Shown here: positions 62,627 to 64,000 of the stretch, one piece after another
How the letters are laid out: each line of letters starts with the position of its first letter
How positions within the stretch are numbered: the first letter of the stretch is position 1
DNA from: Micromonospora pattaloongensis
GTDB lineage: Bacteria > Actinomycetota > Actinomycetes > Mycobacteriales > Micromonosporaceae
Direction of reading: 5' to 3'
Assembly: GCF_900107255.1 (NCBI RefSeq)
Contig: NZ_FNPH01000014.1
Coordinates: 1-64,000 of the forward strand
Length of the DNA stretch: 64,000 bases
Position numbers and translations under genes: made by a program
The notes under the pieces: generated by a model
Told to the model about the DNA's origin: nothing
The model's input: the letters and a program-made list of their open reading frames with translations, nothing else
Database searches by the model: none

Positions 62627-63969
62627 GTCAGCCCCAGCGTGCGGTCGGCGTGGCCGGGGAGCGCACGCGGGGGCCGGCCGGGCACGAGTCGGGACGCGGA
62701 ACGCATCCGCGGCAGCTTGAGCGGGGTGATGTTGACCGGGGGACGGGGCGGCGGCGGCACGGTGGGGCCCGCGTGGTCGTCGCGGTCGTCCACCACGGGC
62801 GCCGGAGGTTGCGCGGTCGGCTGCGTGCGGGCCACCGCGGTCGGTGCCCACGCGGGATCCGGTCGCGGCCGCGTCGGCCCGGACACGATCTGGCCCGCCG
62901 CCAGTGCCGCGCCCGCGGCCGCCGTCAGCTGCGGCTCCGGCTCGACCCCCAGCGGTACGCCGAACCGCGCGGCGAGCACCTCCGCCACCAGGGGGATCCG
63001 GGTGGCGCCCCCGACCAGCAGGATCCCGTGGAGCTGCTCGGGGCGCAGCCCGCAGGAACGGATCGTGTCGGCGAGCGTCTCCGCCGTGGGCAGCAGCGCC
63101 GGTCGGATGAGCTCGTCGAACTCGGCGCGGGTGACCGGCACCCGGGCCACCCGGTGGGGCAGCTGCACGAGCACGTCGACCTCGGTGGCGACCGACAGCG
63201 TCTCCTTGGCCCGGCCGCATTCCTCGCGCAGCTCCGCCAGCGCCGGGCGGGTGCGGGGGTCGGCGGGGGAGAGCTCCGTCAGCTCCCGGCCGAGCCGCGC
63301 CCGTACGTGGCCGACGAGCGCCTCGTCGAAGTCGGCGCCGCCGAGCGGCTGGACGGCCGGCCGCGCCCCGACCAGCTCGAACCCGGCGTGGTGGGTGGCC
63401 CGGCGCACCACCGACGCCTCGAAGCCGTTGCCGCCCAGCGCGTAGACCCCCCACGCGCCGTCGGCGGCGGCGGTGAAACCGCGGGCGGCGTGGCTCTCGG
63501 CGGCGGTCACCGGCTCGGGCAGCAGCGTCACGTTGGACAGCCCCAGCTCCCACAGCGCGCCACGCAGCAGATCGCGGCGGTACGGGCCCCAGGAGGCCGG
63601 ATGGCTGAGCACGATCTGCTCGGCGTACCGCGACTCCTGGGCCAGCACCCGCTCGACGACCCACATCGCGAGCACGGCGGTCAGGGCGTGCGGGGTGAAC
63701 GGTTCGCCGCCGACGACGTACGGGACGTCGTCGCCGATCCGGCGGCTGAAGCCGCGGGCCATCCGGGTCGGATCCATCGTCGACACGTGCTGACCAGGGT
63801 CACCCACAGTGAGGGAGCCGTGCGATGTCATGTGGAGCACGGAGGGCGCCGAGTGGGACTGCGCGGTGAGTCGGACCGGCTCCGGCGGGCTCCAACTGCC
63901 GTCCCGGAACCGGGAAACCGCAGCACTCGTGCAGGTGCTGCCGATGTCTATCCCGAGGACGTAGGGCAT
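62623..63969 (-). CDS. Hsp70-family ATPase without substrate-binding domain
   Basis: A 448-residue DnaK-like protein. The actin-fold ATPase shows VLGIDIGSTCTSAAVSRF (phosphate-1), YALGGNGFEASVV at the phosphate-2 position, where DnaK has a conserved Asp-Leu-Gly-Gly-Gly, and ILLVGGATRIPLVAEVLAAR (adenosine). From about 365 the chain is Pro/Arg-rich and unordered, with no DnaK beta-sandwich or lid. It may act as a sensor or switch rather than a foldase. ATG 63969 has AAGGAT upstream. The ATGA overlap with the LuxR regulator suggests a regulatory pair. The upstream end is 31 bp from the window edge, so further genes may belong to this operon. Confidence 0.85.
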   Translation of the reverse strand: MPYVLGIDIGSTCTSAAVSRFRDGSWSPPEPVRLTAQSHSAPSVLHMTSHGSLTVGDPGQHVSTMDPTRMARGFSRRIGDDVPYVVGGEPFTPHALTAVLAMWVVERVLAQESRYAEQIVLSHPASWGPYRRDLLRGALWELGLSNVTLLPEPVTAAESHAARGFTAAADGAWGVYALGGNGFEASVVRRATHHAGFELVGARPAVQPLGGADFDEALVGHVRARLGRELTELSPADPRTRPALAELREECGRAKETLSVATEVDVLVQLPHRVARVPVTRAEFDELIRPALLPTAETLADTIRSCGLRPEQLHGILLVGGATRIPLVAEVLAARFGVPLGVEPEPQLTAAAGAALAAGQIVSGPTRPRPDPAWAPTAVARTQPTAQPPAPVVDDRDDHAGPTVPPPPRPPVNITPLKLPRMRSASRLVPGRPPRALPGHADRTLGLT

Positions 63970-64000
63970 CCGACCAATCCTTAACCGCTACGAGGCGCTG

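Noticed and set aside
60032-63664. Reading the LuxR gene as one 1210-residue protein
   Set aside because: The part before ATG 62626 is the Hsp70 coding sequence read in another frame; homology begins at MTPVRPLLSL.

Overview
The window is chromosomal DNA from a high-GC actinobacterium, most likely one of the Micromonosporaceae (Micromonospora/Actinoplanes-like). This rests on very GC-rich third codon positions, many GTG starts with GTGA/ATGA stop-start overlaps, a class F-type sortase, DUF5130 and DUF6518 proteins, an F420-type PPOX oxidoreductase, an Rv2466c-like (mycothiol-linked) DsbA protein, a group II truncated haemoglobin, and roadblock/DUF742 (conservon) genes. The genus is an inference; no rRNA or other marker is present.

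Region 1, about 0-14.4 kb, is visibly less GC-rich and reads as accessory DNA. An XRE regulator is divergent from a type I methionine aminopeptidase with a palindrome between them. A DUF6518 membrane protein follows, then a rifampin monooxygenase gene (rox) preceded by a 19-bp rifamycin-associated element. Next comes a decay zone: a tyrosine-integrase relic with in-frame stops, an LPXTG-type surface protein with ALF-like repeats, a fragment of an HlyD-type efflux adaptor, and an inositol-phosphatase gene with a one-base frameshift. After a GyrI-like protein come two FtsX-type ABC transporters. The first is followed by a signal-peptidase-like protein that has lost both catalytic residues; the second is led by a PadR regulator with its own palindromic operator. 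A tRNA-Arg(UCU) marks the change to ordinary chromosome.

Region 2, about 14.5-34.2 kb, holds housekeeping genes and three blocks of cobalamin genes on the plus strand: cobD-cobQ, cobB, and cobC-cobT-cobA (the last fused to a CysG-type domain). Between them lie an alpha/beta hydrolase, an SSB paralogue, a uridine-kinase-like protein, M48 and M20 peptidases, an SOS-controlled DUF222-like mini-gene, an ATP-dependent DNA ligase, SURF1, a GNAT acetyltransferase and a class A penicillin-binding protein. A large nested palindrome separates cobA from the next convergent operon.

Region 3, about 34.2-57.5 kb, contains otsA plus an OtsB-GH15 fusion (trehalose synthesis and probable hydrolysis), the ABC-F factor EttA with a thioesterase, YbjN, GlbO haemoglobin, an MFS exporter, a MscS channel, an HNH nuclease, a class F-like sortase with a candidate surface substrate, kynureninase, DUF5130, PepN, an Rv2466c-like protein, DUF1015, RpiB, and small conserved proteins.

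Region 4, about 57.5-64 kb, has a PAP2 phosphatase and a minus-strand gene string: an Hsp70-type ATPase without substrate domain, a large ATPase/LuxR regulator, a roadblock protein, DUF742, and a membrane-anchored protein with a CBM2-like extracellular domain. This looks like a partial conservon attached to a chaperone-like sensor.

Most notable items: the RAE-rox promoter, the catalytically dead signal-peptidase homologue in an ABC operon, the LexA/PafBC-type promoter overlapping a start codon, CobB without its glutaminase cysteine, and the Hsp70-LuxR-roadblock-DUF742 string.
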